Origin: Sediminispirochaeta sp964394395
Lineage (GTDB): Bacteria > Spirochaetota > Spirochaetia > DSM-16054 > Sediminispirochaetaceae
Assembly: GCA_964394395.1 (NCBI GenBank)
Contig: CAYMWV010000191.1
Location: 1 to 6,574 of the forward strand
Direction of reading: 5' to 3'
Length of the DNA: 6,574 bases
The notes below the pieces were generated by a model. It made no database searches. It saw only the letters and a program-made list of their open reading frames with translations, and was not told the DNA's origin. Positions 1-5,422 of the stretch are shown here, piece by piece. A program made the position numbers and the translations under genes. Each line of letters begins with the position of its first letter. The stretch's first letter is position 1.

Positions 1-483
1 GTGGATATCCACATGATCTGCCAAAAGATCCAGGGTAGAGCGGTTCAGGTAGCCCGAGGAGTTCCAGACCACCGGAATTGATAAACCCTTCTCCCTGGCC
101 AGGATTAAAGCCGACACCACCTGAGGGGCGAAATGGTCCGCTGTCACCATATTGATCGTCCGGGCCCCAGCGTCCTGAAGGCGCAGTATAATATCCATCA
201 GCCCGAATGGGGAGACAGCCCTCCCGTAAGCCTCCCGGCTGATCTGCCGATTCTGGCAGAAAGAACAGCCCAGGGCGCAGCCGCTGAAAAAGATGGTTCC
301 ACTCCCCTTCTCCCCCGAGATGGGGGGCTCTTCCCCCTTATGGAGCACCGCAACAGCCACCCGCATCTCTGCGCCCTCGCCGCAAAGGCCTCGCTCTCCT
401 GCAATCCGGTCCACCCCGCACTGCCTGGGACAGAGCGTGCACGATCGATACCAGAATTCCAGATCACTCTTTTTCCTCTTCAT
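1..483 (-). CDS. PflX/PflA-like radical SAM protein, N-terminal part (cut by the left edge)
   Basis: The minus-strand reading frame is open from ATG at 483 to the window edge (161 codons), so the C-terminus is missing. The start has a strong GGAGG at 490-494, 6 nt upstream. The radical SAM cluster motif CxxxCxxC is seen as C69-x3-C73-x2-C76 (GCALGCSFCQN), which binds the [4Fe-4S] cluster that cleaves S-adenosylmethionine. Before it lies a second cysteine set, C15-x2-C18-x3-C22 and C34 (CTLCPRQCGVDR then GLCG). This arrangement is typical of the PflX-like (COG1313) relatives of pyruvate formate-lyase activating enzyme. The following residues (NMVTADHF, VVWNSSGY) also fit that family. It is presumably cytoplasmic. 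Family members are often called glycyl-radical-enzyme activators, but the substrate is generally unknown and no partner enzyme is visible here. It is transcribed divergently from the gene at 682, and its 5' region contains the GC-rich repeats. Confidence 0.9.
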   Translation of the reverse strand, partial: MKRKKSDLEFWYRSCTLCPRQCGVDRIAGERGLCGEGAEMRVAVAVLHKGEEPPISGEKGSGTIFFSGCALGCSFCQNRQISREAYGRAVSPFGLMDIILRLQDAGARTINMVTADHFAPQVVSALILAREKGLSIPVVWNSSGYLNRSTLDLLADHVDIH

Positions 484-510
484 TCCTATCCTCCAAGCAT
501 CCGGTCCCCC

Positions 511-613
511 GGCCGCCGGGCCTCAGGGCCGCTGGCCGCCGGTACTTCGGTACTTCGGTACTTCGGTACTTCGGGCCGCCGGGCCTCAGGGCCCCCGGCC
601 GCCGCTCCCTCGG
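511..613. repeat. GC-rich 63-bp direct duplication (unit 511-573, partial second unit 574-613)
   Basis: The 20 bases at 511-530 recur exactly at 574-593. The similarity continues to 540/603 with two mismatches and more weakly to 550/613, so this is a tandem duplication with a 63-bp period whose second copy is incomplete. Each copy holds GGGCC-TCAG-GGCC(C), which can fold into a short GC hairpin; in the second copy the stem can be extended by flanking GCC/GGC. It lies between two divergent genes and upstream of the radical SAM start. No coding role is apparent. Confidence 0.85.
541..572. repeat. Tandem 8-bp repeat, (GGTACTTC)x4
   Basis: Four perfect head-to-tail copies of GGTACTTC sit between the two copies of the GC-rich repeat. 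Any two neighbours contain GTAC-TTCG-GTAC, a stem closed by C(UUCG)G, the very stable RNA tetraloop. Two separate hairpins (542-553 and 558-569) can form at once. The unit is not a multiple of three and the region is intergenic, so it is not a protein repeat. Confidence 0.9.
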
Positions 614-627
614 CAAAGAATAGCCGA

Positions 628-637
628 AACAGCTGTT
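628..637. promoter_or_regulatory. 10-bp perfect palindrome upstream of the 682 promoter
   Basis: AACAGCTGTT is self-complementary and ends 8 bp before the predicted -35 box at 646. It could be a binding site for a dimeric regulator, but one 10-bp palindrome may occur by chance. Confidence 0.25.
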
Positions 638-645
638 GAAATCTA

Positions 646-674
646 TTGTTATTCATCCCGCCGGGAGCTATCCT
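646..674 (+). promoter_or_regulatory. Sigma70-type promoter for the 682 gene, start codon at +2
   Basis: TTGTTA (646-651, 4/6 match to TTGACA) is followed by a 17-bp spacer and TATCCT (669-674, 4/6 match to TATAAT). Standard spacing puts +1 at 681, one base before the ATG at 682. The GGGAG at 663-667 would then not be in the mRNA. This is predicted by eye only. Confidence 0.5.
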
Positions 675-681
675 GTAGTAC

Positions 682-1413
682 ATGAACAAGAGCAAAACAA
701 TATATATAGCAGCGGCAATACTCTTTGCCATCACCCCGTTTCGGATGATGGCGACCGACATCCTCTCCGATCCGGGCATTCGGGATGGGGAGAGAGCGAG
801 CTACCGGGTAATTGAACGGAAGGATAAGGAAGAGAAGGAGGAGATTCTTTGGCAAAGCATCGCTAGAGAGATAAAAGATGGAGTCCCTCTCTATTCCATC
901 GCAATTAACAGTAACGACCAAAAGATCAACCTTCAGCTGCGGCAGCGGGATCTTCAGCCCCTCTCTCGAAAGGTCACTGACCAGGCTCACGGCAACAGTA
1001 TCAGCAGCAGCACCACAGTTGAAAAGATCCGCCCCCTGGGGAGAGACGAGATCTTTCTTCTGAATATGGGAGATCTGATGATCCAGCTCCGGGCCTATCC
1101 CTTTTCCAAACCTCGAGCTTTGAAGATTGTCCTCCCCGGACAGGCTCCGGATGAGGAAGGGATGGTGATGTCCATCGATCTGATAAAGACCGAAACAGTT
1201 GAAGCTGCCGGGAAGAAGATCAGGGCCCACCGATTGGAGCTGGCAGTGAAGATGAAGGGAGCGATGTCCCTCTTTTCGGGCCTCATCCCCAAAACCAGCT
1301 TCTGGTATACCGAAGCGACTCCTCACTACCTGGTTAAATATGAAGGGGCGGCCGGTTTCGGCGGGAACGGGGAACGGGTGATGGAGTTGATCGAGTACCA
1401 GGAAGGGGATTGA
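682..1413 (+). CDS. Exported DUF3108-like protein of unknown function
   Basis: This is a 243-residue protein with a probable N-terminal signal peptide: K3 and K5, then a hydrophobic core at residues 7-20, with possible cleavage near A24. The mature part begins with GERASYRV at residues 37-44, resembling the GE-x-x-x-Y opening of DUF3108-like periplasmic proteins. It continues as an alternating beta-rich chain with a late KKIRAHRLELAV segment and a WYTEATPHYLVKYE segment near the C-terminus, again in the style of that group (polar strands, W/Y-rich end). I see no catalytic motif. The ATG at 682 lacks a well-spaced Shine-Dalgarno sequence (GGGAG is 14 nt away) but sits at the predicted transcription start. 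The stop is 49 bp before the next gene, which has its own promoter candidate, so co-transcription is uncertain. Family assignment is by pattern only; coding status is firm from signal peptide and codon choice. Confidence 0.8.
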   Translation: MNKSKTIYIAAAILFAITPFRMMATDILSDPGIRDGERASYRVIERKDKEEKEEILWQSIAREIKDGVPLYSIAINSNDQKINLQLRQRDLQPLSRKVTDQAHGNSISSSTTVEKIRPLGRDEIFLLNMGDLMIQLRAYPFSKPRALKIVLPGQAPDEEGMVMSIDLIKTETVEAAGKKIRAHRLELAVKMKGAMSLFSGLIPKTSFWYTEATPHYLVKYEGAAGFGGNGERVMELIEYQEGD

Positions 1414-1430
1414 GAATTCCTGATTGAGAC

Positions 1431-1459
1431 TTGACCCGGATGCCCGGTCCGCCTACACT
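1431..1459 (+). promoter_or_regulatory. Sigma70-type promoter of the P-II/PTS/Mrp operon
   Basis: TTGACC (1431-1436, 5/6 match), a 17-bp spacer and TACACT (1454-1459, 4/6 match). Standard spacing puts +1 at 1466, which is the GTG next to the ATG at 1463. No Shine-Dalgarno sequence is present upstream of either codon, so a leaderless transcript is suggested. Predicted by eye. Confidence 0.55.
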
Positions 1460-1462
1460 GGG

Positions 1463-1834
1463 ATGGTGAAACTCTTAGTTGTGGTGCTGAACAAGGAAGA
1501 GCTCCTGGATGAGGTGCTTTCCGCCTATGTGGAGGCGGGGATTGAGGGTGCGACAATCCTCGATTCGGAGGGGATGGGGAGGTTTCTCACCTTCGAGGTC
1601 CCCCTCTTTGCCGACTTCAAGCAATTCATGAAGGGGAACAAACCCTACAATAAAACAATCTTTTCGGTGGTCCGGGAGGAAGCGGCGATCGGGAGGCTGA
1701 AAAAGCTCCTCGATTCGGTTCTGGGAGGACTCTCTGAACCCGGCACTGGTATCATGTTTACCCTCCCGGTGGATTTTGCCGCCGGACTGGTGGGAATGGA
1801 GGAGGCGAGTGAAGACAATAGCGACCATGCTTGA
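1463..1834 (+). CDS. P-II-like (GlnB-fold) regulatory protein
   Basis: This small soluble protein (about 122 residues) has the P-II/GlnB-like pattern. It opens with a hydrophobic strand (KLLVVVLNKEELLDEVLSAY), followed by GIEGATILDSEGMGR, a variable loop region at about residues 45-62, a strand-helix unit (TIFSVVREEAAIGRLKKLLD) and the late EPGTGIMFTLPVD motif, which corresponds to the nucleotide-contacting GxGxIF-type segment. The loop is short and differs from the classical uridylylated T-loop, so this is a P-II-like sensor and not canonical GlnB/GlnK. The ligand is unknown; such proteins generally bind adenine nucleotides or other small effectors and control neighbouring transporters. Start choice: ATG 1463 (MVKLL) or GTG 1466 (MKLL, as most relatives begin), the latter exactly at predicted +1. 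An upstream TTG at 1424 is unlikely because it precedes the promoter. Its 3' end overlaps the PTS IIA gene, so the two are probably translationally coupled. Confidence 0.8.
   Translation: MVKLLVVVLNKEELLDEVLSAYVEAGIEGATILDSEGMGRFLTFEVPLFADFKQFMKGNKPYNKTIFSVVREEAAIGRLKKLLDSVLGGLSEPGTGIMFTLPVDFAAGLVGMEEASEDNSDHA
1798..1805 (+). promoter_or_regulatory. Ribosome binding site that decides the PTS IIA start
   Basis: GGAGGAGG lies inside the end of the P-II-like gene. Its first GGAGG ends 6 nt before GTG 1809, a normal distance, while it is about 21 nt from ATG 1827. This favours the GTG start. Confidence 0.65.
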
Positions 1835-2270
1835 CGAGGGGGCAATCGACCTCAAGCTAAAAGCAACGAAAAAGAAACAGATAATCCAGGAACTGACCTG
1901 CCTCATGGAATCGACGGGTAAGATACCGGATTGCAAAGCTATTGCCAAAGAGGTCCTGGCCAGGGAGAAGAACGCCTCAACCGGAATCGGTCACGGCATA
2001 GCGATTCCCCACAAACTCACCCCAAAGGCAAGTGAAACAGCCATGGTCTTCGGCAGAAGCGACCGGGGAGTCAATTTTGACTCCATAGACCGCAAGCCCG
2101 TTCATCTCTTCTTCTTTATCATAGGGCCGGAGCACGCCTCCGGAGATCACCTCAAACTGCTCAGCCGGCTCAGCCGCTTTCTCACTCAAGAACCCTTTCG
2201 GGAAGAGCTCCTGGCCGCTGGGAGTGGTGAAGAGGTGATTGAACTGTTTCAAAGGAGCGAAGAGCAGTGA
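1809..2270 (+). CDS. PTS EIIA, fructose/nitrogen (PtsN) type
   Basis: This 153-residue single-domain EIIA has the active-site signature GIGHGIAIPHK. The last His (about residue 68 from the GTG start) is the phosphate acceptor, normally loaded by an HPr/NPr carrier. Flanking features fit the family: LDEGAIDLKLKATKKKQIIQEL at the N-terminus, GRSDRGVNFDSID followed by PVHLFFFIIGP, and the LKLLSRLSRFL helix. No EIIB or EIIC domains are nearby, so it probably has a regulatory role like PtsN rather than sugar uptake. GTG 1809 is chosen because of its RBS and because the family's N-terminal strand begins there; ATG 1827 is the alternative. It overlaps the P-II-like gene by 26 nt, and its TGA overlaps the mnhE GTG (GTGA), which ties it to the antiporter genes. 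Confidence 0.88.
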   Translation: MKTIATMLDEGAIDLKLKATKKKQIIQELTCLMESTGKIPDCKAIAKEVLAREKNASTGIGHGIAIPHKLTPKASETAMVFGRSDRGVNFDSIDRKPVHLFFFIIGPEHASGDHLKLLSRLSRFLTQEPFREELLAAGSGEEVIELFQRSEEQ

Positions 2271-2779
2271 GAATTCCGGACAAGTGGAGTGTGGTCCGGG
2301 TTATCCTGACCACTCTCTACCTCTTTCCCGGATGGATCCTCTTCTCCGGATCCCTGGAACCGATAAATCTGGCCGGTGGAGCCCTCTTCTCTTTTCTTAT
2401 CGCCCTGGCCACCTTCCGGATCTTCATCGATGAAAACGAGGCGGAGCGGAGAAGTCTCATCCCCCGGCTCCCCCTGCTATTGGTCTACCTTCTCCTGGTG
2501 ATCGGGAAGATGTACATCTCCAGCTTCCAGGTGGTGTGGAAGCTGATACGGCGGCGCTACAACCCCCGGATTGTCCACTTCAGGACCCGGCTCAACTCCG
2601 ACATGGCCCGGGTGATCCTCGCCAATTCCATCACCATGACCCCGGGAACCATCACCGTAGATATGAACGACGACCATCTAATTGTTCACTGGCTGGACGC
2701 CCCCACCACCCACAGCCGTCACGCCGGAGAGCTGATCAAAGATAATATGGAAAAGCTGTTGAAGAGGATCTGGATATGA
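2267..2779 (+). CDS. mnhE: Mrp/Mnh Na+/H+ antiporter subunit E
   Basis: This 170-residue membrane protein has about three hydrophobic segments near residues 9-30, 33-54 and 66-91, followed by a cytoplasmic C-terminal domain. That domain carries the conserved MnhE core NSITMTPGTITVD (120-132) and then LIVHWLDA. MnhE is one of the small hydrophobic subunits of the hetero-oligomeric Mrp cation/proton antiporter (MbhA in the archaeal hydrogenase numbering). The start is GTG 2267, overlapping the PTS IIA stop as GTGA, with AGGAG at 2253-2257 (9-nt spacing). Length is normal for the family. This is the first of five overlapping or adjacent Mrp/Mbh subunit genes. Confidence 0.93.
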   Translation: MRIPDKWSVVRVILTTLYLFPGWILFSGSLEPINLAGGALFSFLIALATFRIFIDENEAERRSLIPRLPLLLVYLLLVIGKMYISSFQVVWKLIRRRYNPRIVHFRTRLNSDMARVILANSITMTPGTITVDMNDDHLIVHWLDAPTTHSRHAGELIKDNMEKLLKRIWI

Positions 2780-2804
2780 GGATATACAGGATAAGGATCG
2801 GGCT

Positions 2805-3077
2805 ATGACCGTGCCGCTGCTGCTCGACCTGATGATCGCCTTTCTCCTGGGATCCACCCTGATCAGCATGATCCGGGTGGTGATCGGCCCCACCGCAGCG
2901 GACCGGATGATCGGCCTCAACCTGGTGAGCGGCCAGGTACTTGCCCTGCTGGTGCTTTCGGCGGTCCGGGGAAACCACGGCATCTATCTTGATGTGGCCT
3001 TGGTCTACGATATTTTCGGATTTGTGGGGCTTTTGGCAATCACCTACTACCTGCAGCGGGGAGGAGAGGGAAGATGA
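2805..3077 (+). CDS. mnhF: Mrp/Mnh antiporter subunit F
   Basis: This 90-residue protein has three predicted membrane helices (about residues 3-23, 36-54 and 64-83). It has the MnhF signature RVVIGPTAADRMIGLN (24-39), with the conserved GPT and DR, then YLDVALVYDIFGFVGLLA (61-78). It is a small structural subunit of the Mrp membrane complex. The ATG at 2805 has AAGGA at 2793-2797 (7-nt spacing). The 25-bp gap after mnhE is the largest inside the operon. The stop overlaps the next start as ATGA. Length is typical. Confidence 0.93.
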   Translation: MTVPLLLDLMIAFLLGSTLISMIRVVIGPTAADRMIGLNLVSGQVLALLVLSAVRGNHGIYLDVALVYDIFGFVGLLAITYYLQRGGEGR

Positions 3078-3379
3078 TCTGGCTCACCGCTCTCTTTTTT
3101 CTGCTGGGAGTGCTCTTTGCAGTGATGGGAAACCTTGGGGCCCTCCTCTTTCCCGACGTCTATACCAGACTGCAGGCCGCATCAACCTGCAGCACCACCA
3201 CCGTATTCTCCGTCATGGTGGGATCTCTATTTATCACCGGATTCAGTCAGATGAGCGGAAAAATCCTGGTGATCACCCTCTTTTTTATGGTATCCAGCCC
3301 CGTGGCGAGCCACATCATTGCCCGCTACGCCTGGAAGAACGAGCAAATTCCCTGGAGACGCCCCACATGGAAGCGTTAG
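3074..3379 (+). CDS. mnhG: Mrp/Mnh antiporter subunit G
   Basis: This 101-residue protein has three hydrophobic segments (about residues 3-25, 42-58 and 62-83). The signature GNLGALLFPDVYTRLQAAS matches the MnhG/PhaG pattern around fpDvytRlhA. The His usually seen in RLHA is Gln here (Q34), and the following ATKADT-like stretch reads ASTCSTT. The start ATG 3074 overlaps the mnhF stop and is preceded by GGAGAGGG. Its 3' end overlaps the next gene by 13 nt. The C-terminal tail is basic (WRRPTWKR). Confidence 0.9.
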   Translation: MIWLTALFFLLGVLFAVMGNLGALLFPDVYTRLQAASTCSTTTVFSVMVGSLFITGFSQMSGKILVITLFFMVSSPVASHIIARYAWKNEQIPWRRPTWKR

Positions 3380-3612
3380 CCGCCACCGTCAGCCTGGCAA
3401 GCCTGGTGGTTGTGGCCATCACAGCTCTGGTGAGCCGGAACCTTTTGGTTTCGGTGATCCTGATGTCGGTCTTCAGTCTGATTTCAGCCCTCCTCTTCTA
3501 CCTCTGCGACGCCCCGGATGTAGCCATTACCGAAGCGGCGGTGGGCGCCGGGGTATCCACCCTCATCTACGTCTGGGCGATTCACCACACCCGGGATGGA
3601 GAGAGAAAATGA
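3367..3612 (+). CDS. mbhD: MbhD-like subunit (DUF4040), separate small membrane protein
   Basis: This 81-residue protein has the diagnostic DAPDVAITEAAVGAG (48-62) and hydrophobic segments on either side (about 6-22, 26-46 and 57-72). In full Mrp systems this domain forms part of the C-terminal region of the large MrpA subunit; in Mbh/Mbx-type complexes it is a separate gene, as here. The start ATG 3367 has GGAG at 3354-3357 (9-nt spacing) and lies 13 nt inside mnhG. The frame is open further upstream, but that part has the wrong character for a membrane protein and overlaps mnhF and mnhG. The stop overlaps the mnhB ATG. No MbhE-type gene follows, although it often does in related clusters. 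Confidence 0.88.
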   Translation: MEALAATVSLASLVVVAITALVSRNLLVSVILMSVFSLISALLFYLCDAPDVAITEAAVGAGVSTLIYVWAIHHTRDGERK

Positions 3613-4031
3613 GGGGATTCAAGACCGATATCCTCGACACGGTAAGCCGCAAACTGGGGCCCTACGTGATCCTCTTCGGCTGCTACATGATCAGCTACGG
3701 CCATATCAGCCCCGGCGGGGGCTTTCAGGGGGGGGTAGTCCTTGCATCGGGGGGAATCCTTATCTACCTGGGCTGCCGAAGCGAACGTCTGGAGGGGCGC
3801 TTCAATATCTTCACCCTCTCTCTGGCCGAAACAGCAGGATATATAGCTCTCCTGCTGGTCGGCATCTCCGGTGCCGTTTTCGCCGGATATTTCCTCGCCT
3901 CCCCCTTCAGCCTTGTTGCCGGCAAACCGGGAGCGATACCCTGGTTCATCTACATGCTCAACATGATTATCGGTATCAAGGTGGGCGCCGGGGTGGGTAT
4001 TATCTGCATCGCCCTTCTGGAACGGAGCTGA
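3609..4031 (+). CDS. mnhB: Mrp/Mnh antiporter subunit B
   Basis: This 140-residue membrane protein has the MnhB signature GHISPGGGFQGG (31-42) and about four hydrophobic segments (18-30, 43-56, 73-96 and 112-136). The final segment, IIGIKVGAGVGIICIALL, is typical of the family. Start ATG 3609 overlaps the mbhD stop (ATGA), with GGAG at 3598-3601 (7-nt spacing). MnhB normally precedes the NuoK-like MnhC and NuoN-like MnhD genes. Here it is the last antiporter gene, and a hairpin and an unrelated DUF362 gene follow. The protein itself looks full length. Confidence 0.93.
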   Translation: MRGFKTDILDTVSRKLGPYVILFGCYMISYGHISPGGGFQGGVVLASGGILIYLGCRSERLEGRFNIFTLSLAETAGYIALLLVGISGAVFAGYFLASPFSLVAGKPGAIPWFIYMLNMIIGIKVGAGVGIICIALLERS

Positions 4032-4051
4032 CACCCTTCGGGGAAGGGTGT
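4031..4051 (+). terminator. Strong hairpin at the end of the mnh operon (no T-tract)
   Basis: ACACCCTTC pairs perfectly with GAAGGGTGT (9 bp, GGG loop) immediately after the mnhB stop. It is placed like an operon terminator or mRNA 3' stabiliser. The following bases (TAGGGG) are not a T-run, so classical Rho-independent termination is uncertain. Confidence 0.5.
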
Positions 4052-4071
4052 TAGGGGCTGATAGGGGCTGA
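4052..4071. repeat. Tandem 10-bp duplication
   Basis: TAGGGGCTGA occurs twice head-to-tail just after the hairpin. It is probably a small replication slippage event; no function is evident. Confidence 0.7.
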
Positions 4072-4110
4072 TAGAGAGAGAGCTGTTTCAGCGGCGGGAG
4101 TATACCTCTT

Positions 4111-5376
4111 ATGAGTACATTGTGGCAAATCAAGGTTAAAAATCGTAAAACAGTAGAGCAGGATATCCGAAATTTGCTCGAAGCCTCCGGAGCCTTCGAC
4201 TGGCTGGGACCGAAAGAGCTGCCGGTAATCCTGAAGCCCAACCTGGTGCTGCCGTCAGAGGCATCAGAGGGAGCCACCACCCACCCCGAAATTGCCGAAG
4301 CACTTATCGTTCTGCTCAAGGAAGGGGGTTGGCAAACGATACTCATCGCCGAGGGATCCTGGGTGGGAGATTCCACTGCAAAGGCGTATCGGTCCTGCGG
4401 CTACACAGAGCTGTCCCGCCGATACGGAATCCGGCTAATCGATCTGCAGAAGGATGAAGCTGTTGCTCTCTCACCGCCCCCGGAGCTCCTCTCGGCCCTG
4501 CCGGAGAGGGAGCGGAAGCGGGCTGAGGATGCCCTGCCTCTGCAGGTGTGCCGCACCATCCTTGACGTGACAGCTGCCGGGGGAAGCCTGATTAACCTGC
4601 CCCTGATCAAAGGTCACGGACAAACCCTGGTCACCTGCGCCCTGAAAAACCTGAAGGGCTGCATTCCCGACAGCGAAAAACGGCGCTACCACCGCCTGGG
4701 GGTTCACCTCCCCGTGGCGCTGCTAAACACCCTTATCCGCCCCTCCTTCGCCCTGGCCGACGGCCTCAACCCCGATCCTGGCTGGGAAGAGGGGGGAAAT
4801 CCGCTGCGCCGGGATCTGCTCCTCTTGGGCCGGGACCCGGTTTCCCTGGACTCGGCAGCGGCGGGGCTGCTTTCAGTGCCGGTGGAAGATGTTACCTATA
4901 TCGGGATGGCCCGGGAGCTGGGGATCGGTGAGATGGCAGGCAGGGGGGATCTGGTTGATCTCTCCGGTCCACCTTCCTCTGCTCCAGAAAGCGGGGGCCC
5001 AGAAGGAAGAGCCCCCGAAGAAACAGCCACCGCCGCACCAGCTTTTTCGGAGCAAGCAGAGAGTATCGAGGAGCGGGACGCCCTGCGGCGAAAGATCTCC
5101 GAACTGGTGGTGGAAAAGGACGCCTGCTCCGCCTGCTTCGGTAATCTGGTGTCGGTGCTGCGCAAGCTGGATGCAGAGGGGAAGCTCGGCACAGAAGGTA
5201 AGCTCCACCAGGTCCCCTCCCCCATCTATATCGGCCAGGAGTTCCGGGGAAAGCAGCTGCCTGAAGCTGCCCTGGGGATCGGTATCTGCACCAAAGGGGC
5301 AAAGCAGTGGGTGCGGGGCTGTCCGCCCGGGACGGGGGCGATCGGGGAGTTTTTAGAAGGAGCGATTGATTCTTAG
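4111..5376 (+). CDS. DUF362 domain protein with a C-terminal four-cysteine module
   Basis: This 421-residue soluble protein has two regions. Residues 1 to about 285 are a DUF362 domain: ILKPNLVLPSEASEGATTHP, a GEGS-like motif (AEGSWVGDSTAKAYRSCGY), then LINLPLIKGHGQTLVTCALKNLKG, ALADGLNPDPGW and RDPVSLDSAAAGLL. After a low-complexity Pro/Glu/Ala linker (about 288-318) comes a C-terminal module with C339-x2-C342, C393 and C404 (CSAC, GICT, RGCPP). These could ligate a metal or Fe-S cluster, replacing the ferredoxin-type C-terminus seen in some DUF362 proteins. Members are linked loosely to redox or anaerobic metabolism; the reaction is unknown. ATG 4111 has GGGAG at 4096-4100 (10-nt spacing). 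It lies 79 bp beyond the mnh hairpin, so it may be its own unit. No TA-type AT richness is seen, so it belongs with the upstream host-like region. Confidence 0.88.
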   Translation: MSTLWQIKVKNRKTVEQDIRNLLEASGAFDWLGPKELPVILKPNLVLPSEASEGATTHPEIAEALIVLLKEGGWQTILIAEGSWVGDSTAKAYRSCGYTELSRRYGIRLIDLQKDEAVALSPPPELLSALPERERKRAEDALPLQVCRTILDVTAAGGSLINLPLIKGHGQTLVTCALKNLKGCIPDSEKRRYHRLGVHLPVALLNTLIRPSFALADGLNPDPGWEEGGNPLRRDLLLLGRDPVSLDSAAAGLLSVPVEDVTYIGMARELGIGEMAGRGDLVDLSGPPSSAPESGGPEGRAPEETATAAPAFSEQAESIEERDALRRKISELVVEKDACSACFGNLVSVLRKLDAEGKLGTEGKLHQVPSPIYIGQEFRGKQLPEAALGIGICTKGAKQWVRGCPPGTGAIGEFLEGAIDS

Positions 5377-5378
5377 TA

Positions 5379-5422
5379 TTTTACCTTGTATTTTGAAACT
5401 ACAATTTACGTTTTTACCTTGT
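5379..5422. repeat. 11-bp direct repeat pair after the DUF362 gene
   Basis: TTTTACCTTGT occurs at 5379-5389 and 5412-5422, a 33-bp period, in AT-rich non-coding DNA at the point where base composition changes. The rest of 5377-5494 shows no gene. Confidence 0.6.

Noticed and set aside
133..639. Plus-strand 168-codon reading frame over the left end
   Set aside because: It is antisense to the radical SAM gene, whose cysteine motifs are clear, and it reads through the 8-mer array as low-complexity Pro/Ser/Arg sequence.
649..1326. Minus-strand 225-codon frame
   Set aside because: It mirrors the exported protein gene at 682, which has a signal peptide and family-like pattern; the minus frame shows no recognisable domain or RBS.
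1424..1462. Upstream TTG start for the P-II-like gene
   Set aside because: It lies before the promoter hexamers, and the added residues do not belong to the P-II fold.
1411..2277. TGAGAATTCC present at both 1411 and 2268
   Set aside because: Both are a stop codon followed by the same six bases, but only 10 bp match with no extension on either side; treated as chance.
2941..3366. Extension of the mbhD frame upstream to 2941, and of the mnhB frame to 3318
   Set aside because: These parts overlap mnhF, mnhG and mbhD, are hydrophilic and low in family character, and the internal ATGs at 3367 and 3609 have good ribosome binding sites.
3582..4376. Minus-strand 264-codon frame across mnhB and the start of DUF362
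   Set aside because: It crosses two well-supported plus-strand genes and the hairpin, with no recognisable motif.
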